From Solwaraspora sp. WMMD1047 (GTDB lineage Bacteria; Actinomycetota; Actinomycetes; Mycobacteriales; Micromonosporaceae), in assembly GCF_029626155.1 (NCBI RefSeq), contig NZ_JARUBL010000001.1, positions 7,468,501 through 7,532,500 of the forward strand: a stretch of 64,000 bases of DNA, in the 5' to 3' direction. Shown here piece by piece: positions 11,401 through 19,068 of this stretch. Under the pieces are notes generated by a model. The model was given only the letters and a program-made list of their open reading frames with translations. It searched no databases and was not told the DNA's origin. Every line of letters begins with the position of its first letter. The stretch's first letter is position 1. Both the position numbers and the translations under genes were made by a program.

Positions 11401-11981
11401 TCTCCGTCTCCCCGACGGGCAACTGGGAGACCTGGACCAACGTCACCGGAACGCTCACCGCGCCGACCGGCACGCAGAACCTTTTCCTGGTCTTCACGGG
11501 AGGTTCGGGCTACCTGTTCGACGTTGACGCCTTCACCTTCGTCGGCGGCACTCCGCCGCCGACGACGCCCCCGCCCACCACGCCGCCACCCACGACTCCC
11601 CCACCCACGACCCCACCGCCCACTACCCCTCCGCCCACCACGCCGCCGCCCACGACTCCGCCGCCCACCACTCCGGCCGGCCGGTCCTGCACCGCCGCCT
11701 ACTCGGTGACCAGCCAGTGGTCGGGCGGATTCCAGGGCGAGGTACGGGTGACCGCCGGCTCCACCGCGATCAGCGGCTGGACGGTCACCTGGACGATGAG
11801 TAGCGGGCAGACCATCAACCAGTCCTGGAACGCGACGGTCACCTCGAGCGGCAGCAACGTGACCGCCCGCAACGTCTCCTACAACGGATCACTGGGGGCC
11901 AGCGCCAGTACGGCGTTCGGCTTCATCGGCTCGGGCACCGGAGCGAACAGCGTCTCGTCGCTCAGCTGTACGGCCACCTGA
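8466..11981 (+). CDS. Secreted ThuA / glucose-sorbosone dehydrogenase-like / PKD / CBM6 / CBM2 protein
   Basis: A 1171-residue exported multidomain protein. The signal peptide spans 1-27 (APAQAQA). A ThuA-like domain (about 28-250) has the VIWLSTTGD and GGGYAGIHAASDTEYDW segments. A six-bladed glucose/sorbosone-dehydrogenase domain (about 260-705) with GMTVLP, SREGTI and GDDTNPF matches the family of PQQ-type sugar dehydrogenases. PKD (about 711-796), an Ig-like spacer, CBM6 (about 904-1028), a PPPTT-repeat linker (about 1030-1072) and CBM2 (about 1073-1171) follow. It probably binds plant polysaccharide and oxidises sugar units; PQQ use is not proven. The ATG at 8466 is preferred to upstream starts because it begins the signal peptide. 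The CDS is followed by a strong terminator. Confidence 0.9.
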   Translation: MFRRLAFCLVMTLAAVGFTVAPAQAQASFSVLVFSKTAGFRHDSIPAGIAAIQQLGSQNNFTVVATEDAGQFTTSNLSRFQAVIWLSTTGDVLNASQQSAFESFVRGGGGYAGIHAASDTEYDWAWYGNLVGAYFASHPANQNATVRIEDSAHPSTAGLPTAWTRYDEWYNFRTNPRSQAKVLATVDESTYTGGSMGGDHPIVWCKGYDGGRSWYTGMGHTNESFSDANFRSHLLGGIRYAAQGTGNCSTGPQQPAGYHMSTLAKGVAEVGEPMGMTVLPNRGVLHTSREGTIRYTDAAGNTKVALTIPVYTHDEEGLQSIEADPNFATNRWVYVYYSPPLSTPGGDAPATGSAAQFAPFNGHNRLSRFTVNADFTLNRSSEVTVLEVPTSRGMCCHVGGDIDFDAAGNLYLSTGDDTNPFDSSGYTPIDERSNRNPAYDAQRTAGNSNDLRGKVLRIRPSASGGYTIPAGNMFPPGTARTKPEIYAMGFRNPFKMSVDKATGVVYLGDYGPDAGTSNPNRGPAANVAFERVAQPGFYGWPYCSNYNTPYIDFTFPSGPSGAPFNCSGGPVNNSPNNSGITQLPPSQRAWLPYGGEQNPPALCCGSLSPMDAVVYNYDASLASDVKFPASMNGRVFLGEFGRRWVKTATVTGSGGVGTIESFPAYTGTQVMDMEFGPDGALYILDYGTGWGSGDASSAVHRIEYSSGGGRAPIAIAAANPTSGNAPLTVQFSSAGTSDPDGDPITYAWDFTTNGSTDSTAANPSFTYTSNGDFTATLTVRDSTGRSSTASVVIGVGRPTVTLNQPLNGRLFNFGDAIPFQVTVTDPNASTIDCSRVKINYILGHDSHGHGISSATGCSGTLQTTVDGEHDANANIFGVMVAEYLPAGATIPVTSSQAVMQPRTRQAEHYSGQQGTEIVEKPSANGGTAVGFIENGDWISFTPYNLSGATSFSARVASAGSGGTLTLRTGSATGPVVGSVSVSPTGNWETWTNVTGTLTAPTGTQNLFLVFTGGSGYLFDVDAFTFVGGTPPPTTPPPTTPPPTTPPPTTPPPTTPPPTTPPPTTPPPTTPAGRSCTAAYSVTSQWSGGFQGEVRVTAGSTAISGWTVTWTMSSGQTINQSWNATVTSSGSNVTARNVSYNGSLGASASTAFGFIGSGTGANSVSSLSCTAT
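11557..11674 (+). repeat. Pro/Thr linker minisatellite (15-bp unit)
   Basis: In-frame tandem copies of a degenerate 15-bp unit encode PPPTT repeats between the CBM6 and CBM2 domains. They form a flexible extracellular linker. The antisense strand gives a spurious GGGVV repeat frame. Confidence 0.85.
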
Positions 11982-11998
11982 TCCAACCGCCGCACCAT

Positions 11999-12041
11999 GG
12001 AGCTGCGCGACACCTGATCCGGTGTCGCGCAGCTCCTTTTT
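11999..12041 (+). terminator. Intrinsic terminator of the ThuA/GSDH gene
   Basis: A perfect 16-bp stem (GGAGCTGCGCGACACC at 11999-12014, complement at 12021-12036) with loop TGATCC is followed directly by T5. It lies 18 bp after the stop codon. Confidence 0.93.
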
Positions 12042-12048
12042 CCACCGG

Positions 12049-12111
12049 CAGGCTCAGGTGAATTCCGCGGAGCAGGCTCAGGTGAATTGCGCGGAGCGGG
12101 CTCAGGCGAAT
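12049..12111. repeat. 24-bp tandem repeat overlapping the hydratase stop codon
   Basis: Two 24-bp copies (12049-12072 and 12073-12096, one mismatch) and a partial third copy (12097-12111) lie between the terminator and the 3' end of the hydratase gene. On the minus strand the partial copy contains the last codons and stop of the gene, so the other copies look like amplifications of the gene's own end. Confidence 0.8.
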
Positions 12112-12881
12112 CGGACCGTCGCCGTCCCCAGCCCGTCGAAGGACGCCTCGACCACATCACCGGCGCTGACCGGAAGCGCCGTGGTGCAGGCCCCCGAGAG
12201 CACCACCTCGCCCGGCCGCAGTCCCTCCCCGAACTGCGCCAGCGCCTCGACCAGCCAGACCACCGCCTGCACCGGGTCACCGAGCACGGCGGCGCCCCGG
12301 CCGGTGGCGACGACCGAACCGTTGATCCGCATCTCGCCGGCGATCGCCGGCAGGTCGACGGCGTCGAGGGTACGGCCGCTGCCGGCGACGACGTAGGCGC
12401 CGCTGGACGCGTTGTCGGCGACGGTGTCGAGCAGCCCGATCCGCCAGTCCTCGACCCGACTGTCGATGATCTCGATCGCCGCCCGGACCTCCGTCGTCGC
12501 CGCCCGGACCTCCGCCGCGGTGACCCCCGGTCCGCGCAGCGGCCCGCCCATCAGGAAGGCGACCTCGATCTCCGCCCGGGGCGCGATGAACCGGTCGATC
12601 GGCACCGACGCGCCATCCGTTATCTGCATGTCGGACAGCAGGTGTCCGAAATCCGGGGTGTCGATACCGAGCAGGCGCTGCATCGCGTCGGAGGTGAGGC
12701 CGATCTTCCGGCCCCGGACGGTCGCACCGGCGGCGAGCCGGTGCCCGACGGTGGCCAGCTGAGCGGCGTACGCGTCGGCGAGGGTGAGGGCCGGCCAGGT
12801 CCGGGCGGGCGGCGGAACCGGGCGGCGGCTCCGGGCCGCCTCGGTCAGCGCGGCCGCGACATCGTCGGCGACGGAGGTCAT
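12102..12881 (-). CDS. 2-oxopent-4-enoate (2-hydroxypenta-2,4-dienoate) hydratase
   Basis: A 259-residue enzyme of the 2-keto-4-pentenoate hydratase / fumarylacetoacetase-C family (MhpD, BphH, HsaE type). It adds water to 2-hydroxypenta-2,4-dienoate to give 4-hydroxy-2-oxovalerate. Recognisable segments are GRKIGLT (metal and substrate region), PRAEIEVAFLM with the metal-binding glutamates, EIIDSR and LGDPVQAVVWL. The start at 12881 is chosen over a more upstream ATG because AGGAAGG precedes it. It is divergent from the Rieske dioxygenase gene; the next two steps, aldolase and dehydrogenase, are at 24975-26881. The 3' end is covered by a 24-bp tandem repeat. Confidence 0.92.
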   Translation of the reverse strand: MTSVADDVAAALTEAARSRRPVPPPARTWPALTLADAYAAQLATVGHRLAAGATVRGRKIGLTSDAMQRLLGIDTPDFGHLLSDMQITDGASVPIDRFIAPRAEIEVAFLMGGPLRGPGVTAAEVRAATTEVRAAIEIIDSRVEDWRIGLLDTVADNASSGAYVVAGSGRTLDAVDLPAIAGEMRINGSVVATGRGAAVLGDPVQAVVWLVEALAQFGEGLRPGEVVLSGACTTALPVSAGDVVEASFDGLGTATVRFA

Positions 12882-12954
12882 CGGACACCTTCCTGCTGTT
12901 CCGGCCGGTCGGCGGCCAGGTGCGGTCACGCTACGGCCGGCCGATCGCCGCGAT

Positions 12955-12966
12955 CACGTCAACGTG
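12955..12966. promoter_or_regulatory. Palindrome in hydratase/dioxygenase divergent promoter
   Basis: CACGT-CA-ACGTG lies in the 227-bp gap between the divergent hydratase and dioxygenase genes. It is short, so its role as an operator is only a suggestion. Confidence 0.25.
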
Positions 12967-13078
12967 CCGTTGGGCAGCACGGGGCCCTCCCCTGCGGCCA
13001 CCTCGTGCGGTTGCCTTCTGGCTCACGGCGCCACGACGGGACATCCCGGCTCCCGGCGCGGCTCACCGCCCACCGCAC

Positions 13079-13103
13079 GAGGAGCAACGAGGAGCACGAG
13101 GAG
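13079..13103 (+). promoter_or_regulatory. Triplicated Shine-Dalgarno sequence of the dioxygenase alpha gene
   Basis: GAGGAG occurs three times in a row (13079-13084, 13089-13094, 13098-13103). The last copy is 5 nt from the ATG at 13109 and decides the start. The copies form a 9- to 10-nt tandem repeat. Confidence 0.8.
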
Positions 13104-13108
13104 CCGTC

Positions 13109-14485
13109 ATGCGCGAGCTGAACATCGCCGACCTGGTCGACGACGAACGCGGAATCCTCAGTCCTCGGATCTACGCCGACGAGGACGTCTACCAGCTCGA
13201 ACTGGAACGGATCTTCGGACGCTGCTGGCTCTTCCTGGCGCACGATTCGATGATCGAGAAGCCGGGCGACTTCATCCAGACCTACATGGGTGAGGACCCG
13301 GTCCTGGTGGTCCGCCAGCGCGACCGCTCGGTACGCGCGTTCATGAACCAGTGCCGGCACCGCGGCATGCGCATCTGCCGGGCCGACGAGGGCAACACCC
13401 GGGCGTTCACCTGCTCGTACCACGGCTGGTCCTACGACCTCGCCGGCAACCTGGTGAACGTGCCGCGGGAGGAGGACGGCTACCGCAACGAGCTGGACCG
13501 GCCGGCCTGGGGGCCGGCGGCGGTGCCGCGGCTGGCCACCTACAAGGGCCTCATCTTCGGCACCTGGGACGAGAGCGCCCCGGACCTCGTCGACTACCTG
13601 GGCGACATGAGCTGGTATCTCGACTCCTGGATCGACCGCTGGGACGCCGGCACCGAGGTCATCGGCGGCTCGCACCGCTGGGTCATCGACTGCAACTGGA
13701 AGTTCCCCTCCGAACAGTTCGCCTCCGACATCTACCACGCCGACTACACCCACGCGTCGGCGACGATGGCGCTGGCCGCCGAGCGCGGCCAGACGCTTGA
13801 GGAGTACCGGGCCCAGCGCGGGTCGGGCCGCCAGTTCAGCGCCCCGCAGGGACACGGCACCGGCTTCTTCGAGTCGGGACGGGTGCCCAGCGGCGGCCTG
13901 GTCGACGAACTGCGCTCCGGCTGGGTGGACGAGGCCCGGCGGCGGCTGGGCGAGACCCGGGCCACCCACGTGCAGGGGCACAACACCGTCTTCCCCAACT
14001 TCTCGTTCCTGCACTCCTCGCGCACCATGCGGGTCTGGCACCCGCGCGGACCCGGCCAGATCGAGGTCTGGGCCTGGGTCTGCATTCCCAAGGGACTCGA
14101 CCCGAAGGCGCGCGACGCCTTCCGGGTCAACGCGCTGCGCACCTTCAGCCCGGGCGGGCTGGTCGAGCAGGACGACGGCGACAACCTGGTCGAGATCCAG
14201 AAGATCCTCCGGGGCTGGATGGCCCGCCGGAACACCTTCAACATGCAGATGGGGCTCGGGCACGCCGCCTACCAGGAGCGCTACCCGGGCCGGACCAACC
14301 ACGTCTTCGCCGAGGAGGCCGCCCGCTCGTTCTACCGCCGCTGGGCCGACCTGCTCGCCGGCAAGCCGTGGTCGGAGCTGGCCGCCTACGACCGGGCGGC
14401 GGAACGGGTGGCCCGCGAGCGCGGGGCCGGGCTCGCCGAGCAGGGTGGGGCGGGCGGGCCACGCGGCGGACCGGACCAGCCATGA
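13109..14485 (+). CDS. Rieske aromatic-ring-hydroxylating dioxygenase, alpha subunit
   Basis: A 458-residue oxygenase subunit that adds O2 to an aromatic ring to form a cis-dihydrodiol. The [2Fe-2S] Rieske ligands are C82, H84, C102 and H105 (CRHRG, then CSYHGW). The mononuclear iron site has H210 and H215, preceded by the bridging D207 (SDIYHADYTH). The third ligand should be an Asp of the EQDDGDN motif (354-359). Length fits the biphenyl/benzoate-type family. The matching beta subunit is 8.4 kb downstream (22928), beyond an acyl-CoA ligase and an ABC importer but in the same direction, and a reductase is at 28464. No ferredoxin gene is seen. The C-terminal 25 residues are Gly/Arg-rich and not conserved in appearance. 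The substrate is unknown. Confidence 0.93.
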   Translation: MRELNIADLVDDERGILSPRIYADEDVYQLELERIFGRCWLFLAHDSMIEKPGDFIQTYMGEDPVLVVRQRDRSVRAFMNQCRHRGMRICRADEGNTRAFTCSYHGWSYDLAGNLVNVPREEDGYRNELDRPAWGPAAVPRLATYKGLIFGTWDESAPDLVDYLGDMSWYLDSWIDRWDAGTEVIGGSHRWVIDCNWKFPSEQFASDIYHADYTHASATMALAAERGQTLEEYRAQRGSGRQFSAPQGHGTGFFESGRVPSGGLVDELRSGWVDEARRRLGETRATHVQGHNTVFPNFSFLHSSRTMRVWHPRGPGQIEVWAWVCIPKGLDPKARDAFRVNALRTFSPGGLVEQDDGDNLVEIQKILRGWMARRNTFNMQMGLGHAAYQERYPGRTNHVFAEEAARSFYRRWADLLAGKPWSELAAYDRAAERVARERGAGLAEQGGAGGPRGGPDQP

Positions 14486-16521
14486 CCGGCGACGGCTTCG
14501 CCCTGCTGGGGGCCTCGGACCGCACCCCGTGGTCGCACTGGCTGCTGAACAACGTCCGGGCGCAGGGTTGGCCGGGGCCGGTGTGGGCGGTCCATCCCCG
14601 GCTGGCCGAGGCGTCCGGGGTGCCCTGCTATCCCTCGGTGGCCGACCTGCCGGGCCGGGTCGCGATCGGCGCGGTGGCGCTGCGGGCCGAGCTGGTGGAA
14701 CAGGCGACCCGGGACCTGCTGACCGCCGGCGCCCGGACCGTCCTGGTCATCTCGAACGGCTTCCGGGAGACCGGCCACGCGGAGGGGGCGCGGCGCGAGG
14801 AGCGGCTGCGCGCCATCTGCGCCGAGGCCGGAGCGCTCCTGCTCGGCCCCAACTGCTCCGGCTTCGCCCACTACGACGAGCGGCTCTGCGCCATCGCCCA
14901 GCCGGTCCCGGCCGGCCTGACCGCCGGTGACGTCTCGGTCATCAGCCAGAGCGGCGCGCTTCTTTCCGGGGTGCTGGAGGCCCTGCACCGGGACGGACTG
15001 GGCGTCGACCGCTGCTACTCCATCGGCAACGGCGCCGCGTTCGACCTGGCCCGCGCGGTCGCGTCGGTGGCGGCCCGCCCCACCACCCGGGTGCTCTGCC
15101 TGCTCGTCGAGGGCGTCGCCGAGCCGGACCGGCTGGCCGCGGCGATCGGCGAGGCCCGGGCCGGTGGCCGGCACGTCATCGTGCTCAAGCTCGGCGCCTC
15201 CACCGCGGCCCGCGAGGTGGCCCGATCCCACACCGGCGCCGTCGTCGGCGCGGGACGGCTCGTCCGGGCCTGGCTCGAACGGGCCGGCGCCACCGTCGTC
15301 AACTCGATCGACCTGATGGCCCGCCTCGCGGCGTTGACCCCCCGGACGCCGGCCGCCCCCGATCAGGCGGTGTTCCTGCTGGCCGGCTCCGGCGGCGCCG
15401 CCGCGCTCGCCGGCGACCTGGCCGAACAGCACGGGCTGGCACTGGCCCGGCCGGCCGCCGACACCCTGGCCCGGCTGCGCGAACTGCTCCCGCCGACCGC
15501 TCACCTCGGCAACCCGCTGGACCTGGTCGGTGGGGCGCCCGCCACCCGCGGCGCGATCTACCAGGCGGTCTGCGCCGACCCGGGGGTGGGTGCCGTGCTG
15601 GAGGCGTACACGATCGCCTGGCCGGACGCCTCCGACGGACGCCGCTGGCACCGGGCCGGGATGGAGGGGCTCGCGGCGGCCACCGCCGCCACCGGCACCC
15701 CGGTCGTGCTGGCCTCGGTGTTCCAGCAGGCGCCGACCGACTGGCTCGACGACTTCCGGCGCCGCACCGGCGTACGGACCGCCGCCGACCTGGAGACCAC
15801 GGTCGCCGCCCTGGCCCGGCTCTATCCGGCCAGCCGGGCCGCGGCGCCGGCCGCGGACCCGGCCGGCGCGGTCATCGGCGAGGCGGCCGGCCGGGCCGCA
15901 CTGACCGCCGCCGGCATCGACGTGGTGCCGGGTGGGATCGCGAGCGGCGTCGAGGAGGCGCTGGCCCAGGCCGGCGCCCTCACCCCGCCGGTCGTCGTCA
16001 AGACCGCCGCCGACATCCCCCACAAGGGCCGGGTCGGCGGGGTACGGGTCGGATTGCGTACGCCGGCGGAGATCCGGACCGCCTGCGCCGACATCGACGC
16101 CGCGGTCCGGGCGGCGGGGCTGGCGGTCGACGGCCAGCCGGCCCGGTTCCTGGTCCAGCAGATGGTCGCCGGCCCCGAGATCCTCGTCGGCCTGGTCCGG
16201 GACGAGGTCGCCGGACCCACCGTCAACCTCGGCGTGGGTGGGTGGGCCGCCGAACTGTCGGCGCCCGCGGTGACCCTCGCCCTGCCAACCACTCCCACCG
16301 AGCTTGCCGCCGCCGTCACCGGCAGCGGACTGGGCCGGGCCGTCGGCGACGCCGCCGCCGGCCTGGTCGACATCGTGCAACGACTGTGCGCCGCCTTCGT
16401 CGACGGCGCGCTCCGGGACTACGAAGTGGTCGAGTGCAACCCCGTGATCCTCACCACGGACGGTCCCCGCGTCGTCGACGTCCTGCTGATTCCCCACCTT
16501 GCCCCGTCCACCGAAGGGTAG
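14482..16521 (+). CDS. NDP-forming acyl-CoA synthetase (CoA-binding / ligase / ATP-grasp)
   Basis: A 679-residue fused ADP-forming acyl-CoA synthetase. An N-terminal CoA-binding Rossmann domain (LLGASDRTPWS, about 1-130) is followed by the succinyl-CoA-ligase-like domain with ISQSGALLSG. The SHTGAV segment carries the phospho-His of the family, and a C-terminal ATP-grasp domain (about 460-679, VVKTAADIPHKGRVGGV) completes the protein. It activates a carboxylic acid with CoA and ATP. Its ATG overlaps the dioxygenase alpha stop (ATGA), so the two are co-translated. Its acid could be the substrate itself or the product of ring cleavage. Such synthetases are less usual than AMP-forming ligases in aromatic operons. 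Confidence 0.88.
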   Translation: MTGDGFALLGASDRTPWSHWLLNNVRAQGWPGPVWAVHPRLAEASGVPCYPSVADLPGRVAIGAVALRAELVEQATRDLLTAGARTVLVISNGFRETGHAEGARREERLRAICAEAGALLLGPNCSGFAHYDERLCAIAQPVPAGLTAGDVSVISQSGALLSGVLEALHRDGLGVDRCYSIGNGAAFDLARAVASVAARPTTRVLCLLVEGVAEPDRLAAAIGEARAGGRHVIVLKLGASTAAREVARSHTGAVVGAGRLVRAWLERAGATVVNSIDLMARLAALTPRTPAAPDQAVFLLAGSGGAAALAGDLAEQHGLALARPAADTLARLRELLPPTAHLGNPLDLVGGAPATRGAIYQAVCADPGVGAVLEAYTIAWPDASDGRRWHRAGMEGLAAATAATGTPVVLASVFQQAPTDWLDDFRRRTGVRTAADLETTVAALARLYPASRAAAPAADPAGAVIGEAAGRAALTAAGIDVVPGGIASGVEEALAQAGALTPPVVVKTAADIPHKGRVGGVRVGLRTPAEIRTACADIDAAVRAAGLAVDGQPARFLVQQMVAGPEILVGLVRDEVAGPTVNLGVGGWAAELSAPAVTLALPTTPTELAAAVTGSGLGRAVGDAAAGLVDIVQRLCAAFVDGALRDYEVVECNPVILTTDGPRVVDVLLIPHLAPSTEG

Positions 16522-16523
16522 CC

Positions 16524-18053
16524 ATGAAGCGCAGACCCGTCGCGATCGCGTTGTCGATCGCGTTGACCGCCGTCACCGCCGCGTGCGGAAGCGGCGACGA
16601 CGATACGAACCAGTCCACCGACTCCGCCGGCACCATCCGGATCACCCACCGCACCGGAGTGGCCTCCTGGGACATCGCGAAGAGCCGGAGCGGACCCGAG
16701 ACCCCGATCCTGGGCCTCGTCTACGACCGGCTGATCGGCCTGGAGCCCAACGGCGACCCGGCGCCCGGCCTCGCCGAGAGCTGGGAGTTCGGCGAGGGCG
16801 GCCAGGTCCTCACCCTCAAGCTGCGCGACTCGGTCACCTTCACCGACGGCTCGGCATTCGACTCCTCGGTGGTCAAGGCCAATCTGGAACGGCAGAAGAC
16901 GATCGAGGGCTCGACCGTCTCGGCGTCGCTGGCCAACATCACCGCCATCGAGGCGCCCGACCCGTCGACCGTGACGATCCGACAGACCAACGCCGACGCC
17001 TCGCTTGTCATGCTGCTCGCCGACCGGTTCGGCATGATGATGAGCCCGCAGACGATAAGTGGCTCCGGCGAGGTGACCGAGCCGGTCGGCACCGGGCCGT
17101 TCATCCTGCGGAGCCAGACCCCGCAGGCCTCCTACGTCCTGGAGCGCAACGACGACCACTGGAACCGGGACCTGTTCAAGGTCGGCCAGGTGGAGATCAC
17201 CGTGCTGGAGGACGCGACCGCCCGGCTCAACGCCCTGCGCAGCGGCCAGGCCGACGCCGGTCTGGTGGACGCCAACCAGATCGAGGAGGTCAAGGGCCTG
17301 CCGGGCAAGACCGTCACCCCGTACAAGGGCATCGCGGTGCGGGCGATCTGGGTCAACCAGGAGATGGTCCCGGCCTTCAAGGACCTGCGGGTACGGCAGG
17401 CGCTGAACTATGCCATCGACCGCGAGTCGATCGTCTCCGGGCTGGCCTTCGGCTACGGCGAACCGGCCTTCCAGCTCGTCCCGCCGATCAGCTCCGCACA
17501 CGACCCCTCGGTCGGCGAGCCGTTCCCGTTCGACCCGGAGCGGGCCAAGGCGCTGCTGGCCGAGGCCGGCTACGCCGACGGGCTCTCCTTCCAGTTCGGC
17601 GTGCAGCCGCCGTTCGCCCGCGAGGCGGAGGCGATCCAGCAGCAGTGGGCCGCGGTCGGCGTACAGGTGGAGATCACCCAGATCGCCAGCTTCGCGCTCG
17701 GCGAGGCGCTGTGGGCGAAGAAGACGATTCCCGCTGGCCTCGCCACCTGGGCCGGCCGGCTCGACCCGGGCTTCTCGTACGCCCTGAACCATCTTCCGGG
17801 CGCCCCGCAGAACCCCGGCAACTTCGCCGACCCGCAGACCATCGCGCTGATCGAGGACGCTCGCTCCGAGTTCGACCCGGCCGCCCGGGTCGCGAAGCTA
17901 CAGGCGGTCGCGAAACACCTCGCCACCAACCCGCAGGGCACCTGGCCGGTCTTCTTCCCGCAGGAGGGACTGGTCTACGACGAAAAGGTCACCGGCCTGG
18001 AGAACTGGTCGGACGGCTTCCCGCACCTGGAGAACGTCGGCGTCAGCGGCTGA
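16524..18053 (+). CDS. Dpp/Opp-type ABC transporter substrate-binding lipoprotein
   Basis: A 509-residue family-5 extracellular solute-binding protein. The signal is MKRRPVAIALSIALTAVTAAC, with a VTAAC lipobox giving a lipid-anchored protein. The conserved core includes VYDRLIGLEPNG, LAESWEF, FTDGSAFDSSVVKANLER, GTGPFIL and DLRVRQALNYAIDRESIV. Family members bind peptides, but in catabolic operons also phthalate-like or other aromatic acids; its position between dioxygenase subunit genes favours the latter (inference). It starts 2 nt after the acyl-CoA synthetase stop and heads the five-gene importer set. Confidence 0.9.
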   Translation: MKRRPVAIALSIALTAVTAACGSGDDDTNQSTDSAGTIRITHRTGVASWDIAKSRSGPETPILGLVYDRLIGLEPNGDPAPGLAESWEFGEGGQVLTLKLRDSVTFTDGSAFDSSVVKANLERQKTIEGSTVSASLANITAIEAPDPSTVTIRQTNADASLVMLLADRFGMMMSPQTISGSGEVTEPVGTGPFILRSQTPQASYVLERNDDHWNRDLFKVGQVEITVLEDATARLNALRSGQADAGLVDANQIEEVKGLPGKTVTPYKGIAVRAIWVNQEMVPAFKDLRVRQALNYAIDRESIVSGLAFGYGEPAFQLVPPISSAHDPSVGEPFPFDPERAKALLAEAGYADGLSFQFGVQPPFAREAEAIQQQWAAVGVQVEITQIASFALGEALWAKKTIPAGLATWAGRLDPGFSYALNHLPGAPQNPGNFADPQTIALIEDARSEFDPAARVAKLQAVAKHLATNPQGTWPVFFPQEGLVYDEKVTGLENWSDGFPHLENVGVSG

Positions 18054-18123
18054 CCCGGCACCGGCGGGCGCGGTGTCGCACACCGCGCCCGCCGGCCCCC
18101 ATCCGAATCGGAGGTGACGACCC

Positions 18124-19068
18124 ATGGCGGCCCTGCTGGTCACCCGACTGGGCCGGGCGGTGATCCTGCTGTTCCTGGTCTCGGTCGCCGTGTTCGGGCT
18201 CGTCCTGCTCATCCCGGGCGACCCGGCCGTCACGATCGCCGGCGAGGACGCCTCGCCGCAGCAGCTCGACTCGATCCGCGCCGAACTCGGCCTGGACGAA
18301 CCCCTGCCCGTGCAGTACGGCCAGTGGCTCTCCGGCGCCGTCACCGGCGACCTGGGCACCTCCTTCCACACCCGGGTCCCGGTCACCGAGTCGATCCTGG
18401 CCCGGTTCCCGGCCACCTTCTCGCTCACGGTCGCCGCGCTCGTGGTGGCCCTCGCGATCGGCCTCAGCTTCGGCCTGGTCGCCGCCGCCCACCGCGGCGG
18501 CTGGCTCGACCGGGCGCTCACCGTCACCAGCACGGCCGGCATCGCCGTACCGCACTTCTGGCTCGGCATGGTCCTGATCCTCGCCTTCGCGCTCACCTGG
18601 ACCCTCTTCCCGGCGGTGGGCTACGTGCCGTTGACCGACGACCCGGTCGGCTGGCTGCGCCACATCACCCTGCCCGCGGTCACCCTCGGGGTGGCGGCCG
18701 CGGCCGAACTGGCCCGCCACACCCGCAGCGCGATGGCGGAGGTGCTGCTGCAGGACTACCTGCGGACCGCGCGGGCCAAGGGGGTGCGGCGCCGGACGAG
18801 AATGCTCAAACACGCCCTGCGCAACGCGGCCGTGCCCATCGTGACCGTGCTCGGCTTCCAGGTCTCCCTGCTGCTCGGCGGTTCGGTGATCATCGAGCGG
18901 ATGTTCGGCATCCCCGGCCTGGGCAGCCTCGCCATCGACGCCGTGCAGTACAACGACCTGCCGGTGCTGCAGGGGGTGGTGCTGGTCTCCGCCCTCGTGG
19001 TGGTGATCGTGAACCTGCTCACCGACGTGGCCTACGGCCTGCTCAACCCGAAGGTCAGGCTCGCGTGA
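18124..19068 (+). CDS. Dpp-type ABC importer permease 1
   Basis: A 314-residue DppB-like permease. The N-terminal TM is followed by the family motif LGLDEPLPVQYGQWLSGAVTGDLGTSF, then five further TMs. The EAA loop (YLRTARAKGVRRRTRMLKHALRNAAVPIVT) contacts the ATPases. The downstream permease gene overlaps it by 4 bp (GTGA). Confidence 0.93.
   Translation: MAALLVTRLGRAVILLFLVSVAVFGLVLLIPGDPAVTIAGEDASPQQLDSIRAELGLDEPLPVQYGQWLSGAVTGDLGTSFHTRVPVTESILARFPATFSLTVAALVVALAIGLSFGLVAAAHRGGWLDRALTVTSTAGIAVPHFWLGMVLILAFALTWTLFPAVGYVPLTDDPVGWLRHITLPAVTLGVAAAAELARHTRSAMAEVLLQDYLRTARAKGVRRRTRMLKHALRNAAVPIVTVLGFQVSLLLGGSVIIERMFGIPGLGSLAIDAVQYNDLPVLQGVVLVSALVVVIVNLLTDVAYGLLNPKVRLA

Noticed and set aside
11557-11674. 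Possible CRISPR or GGGVV-repeat gene
   Set aside because: The repeats are in-frame codons of a Pro/Thr linker without unique spacers; the minus-strand frame is a shadow.
12049-12111. 24-bp repeat as a CRISPR array
   Set aside because: Copies are directly adjacent, with no spacers.
14386-16497. Leftward open frame of 703 codons opposite the acyl-CoA synthetase
   Set aside because: Antisense shadow with no motif; the plus-strand gene has full domain content.
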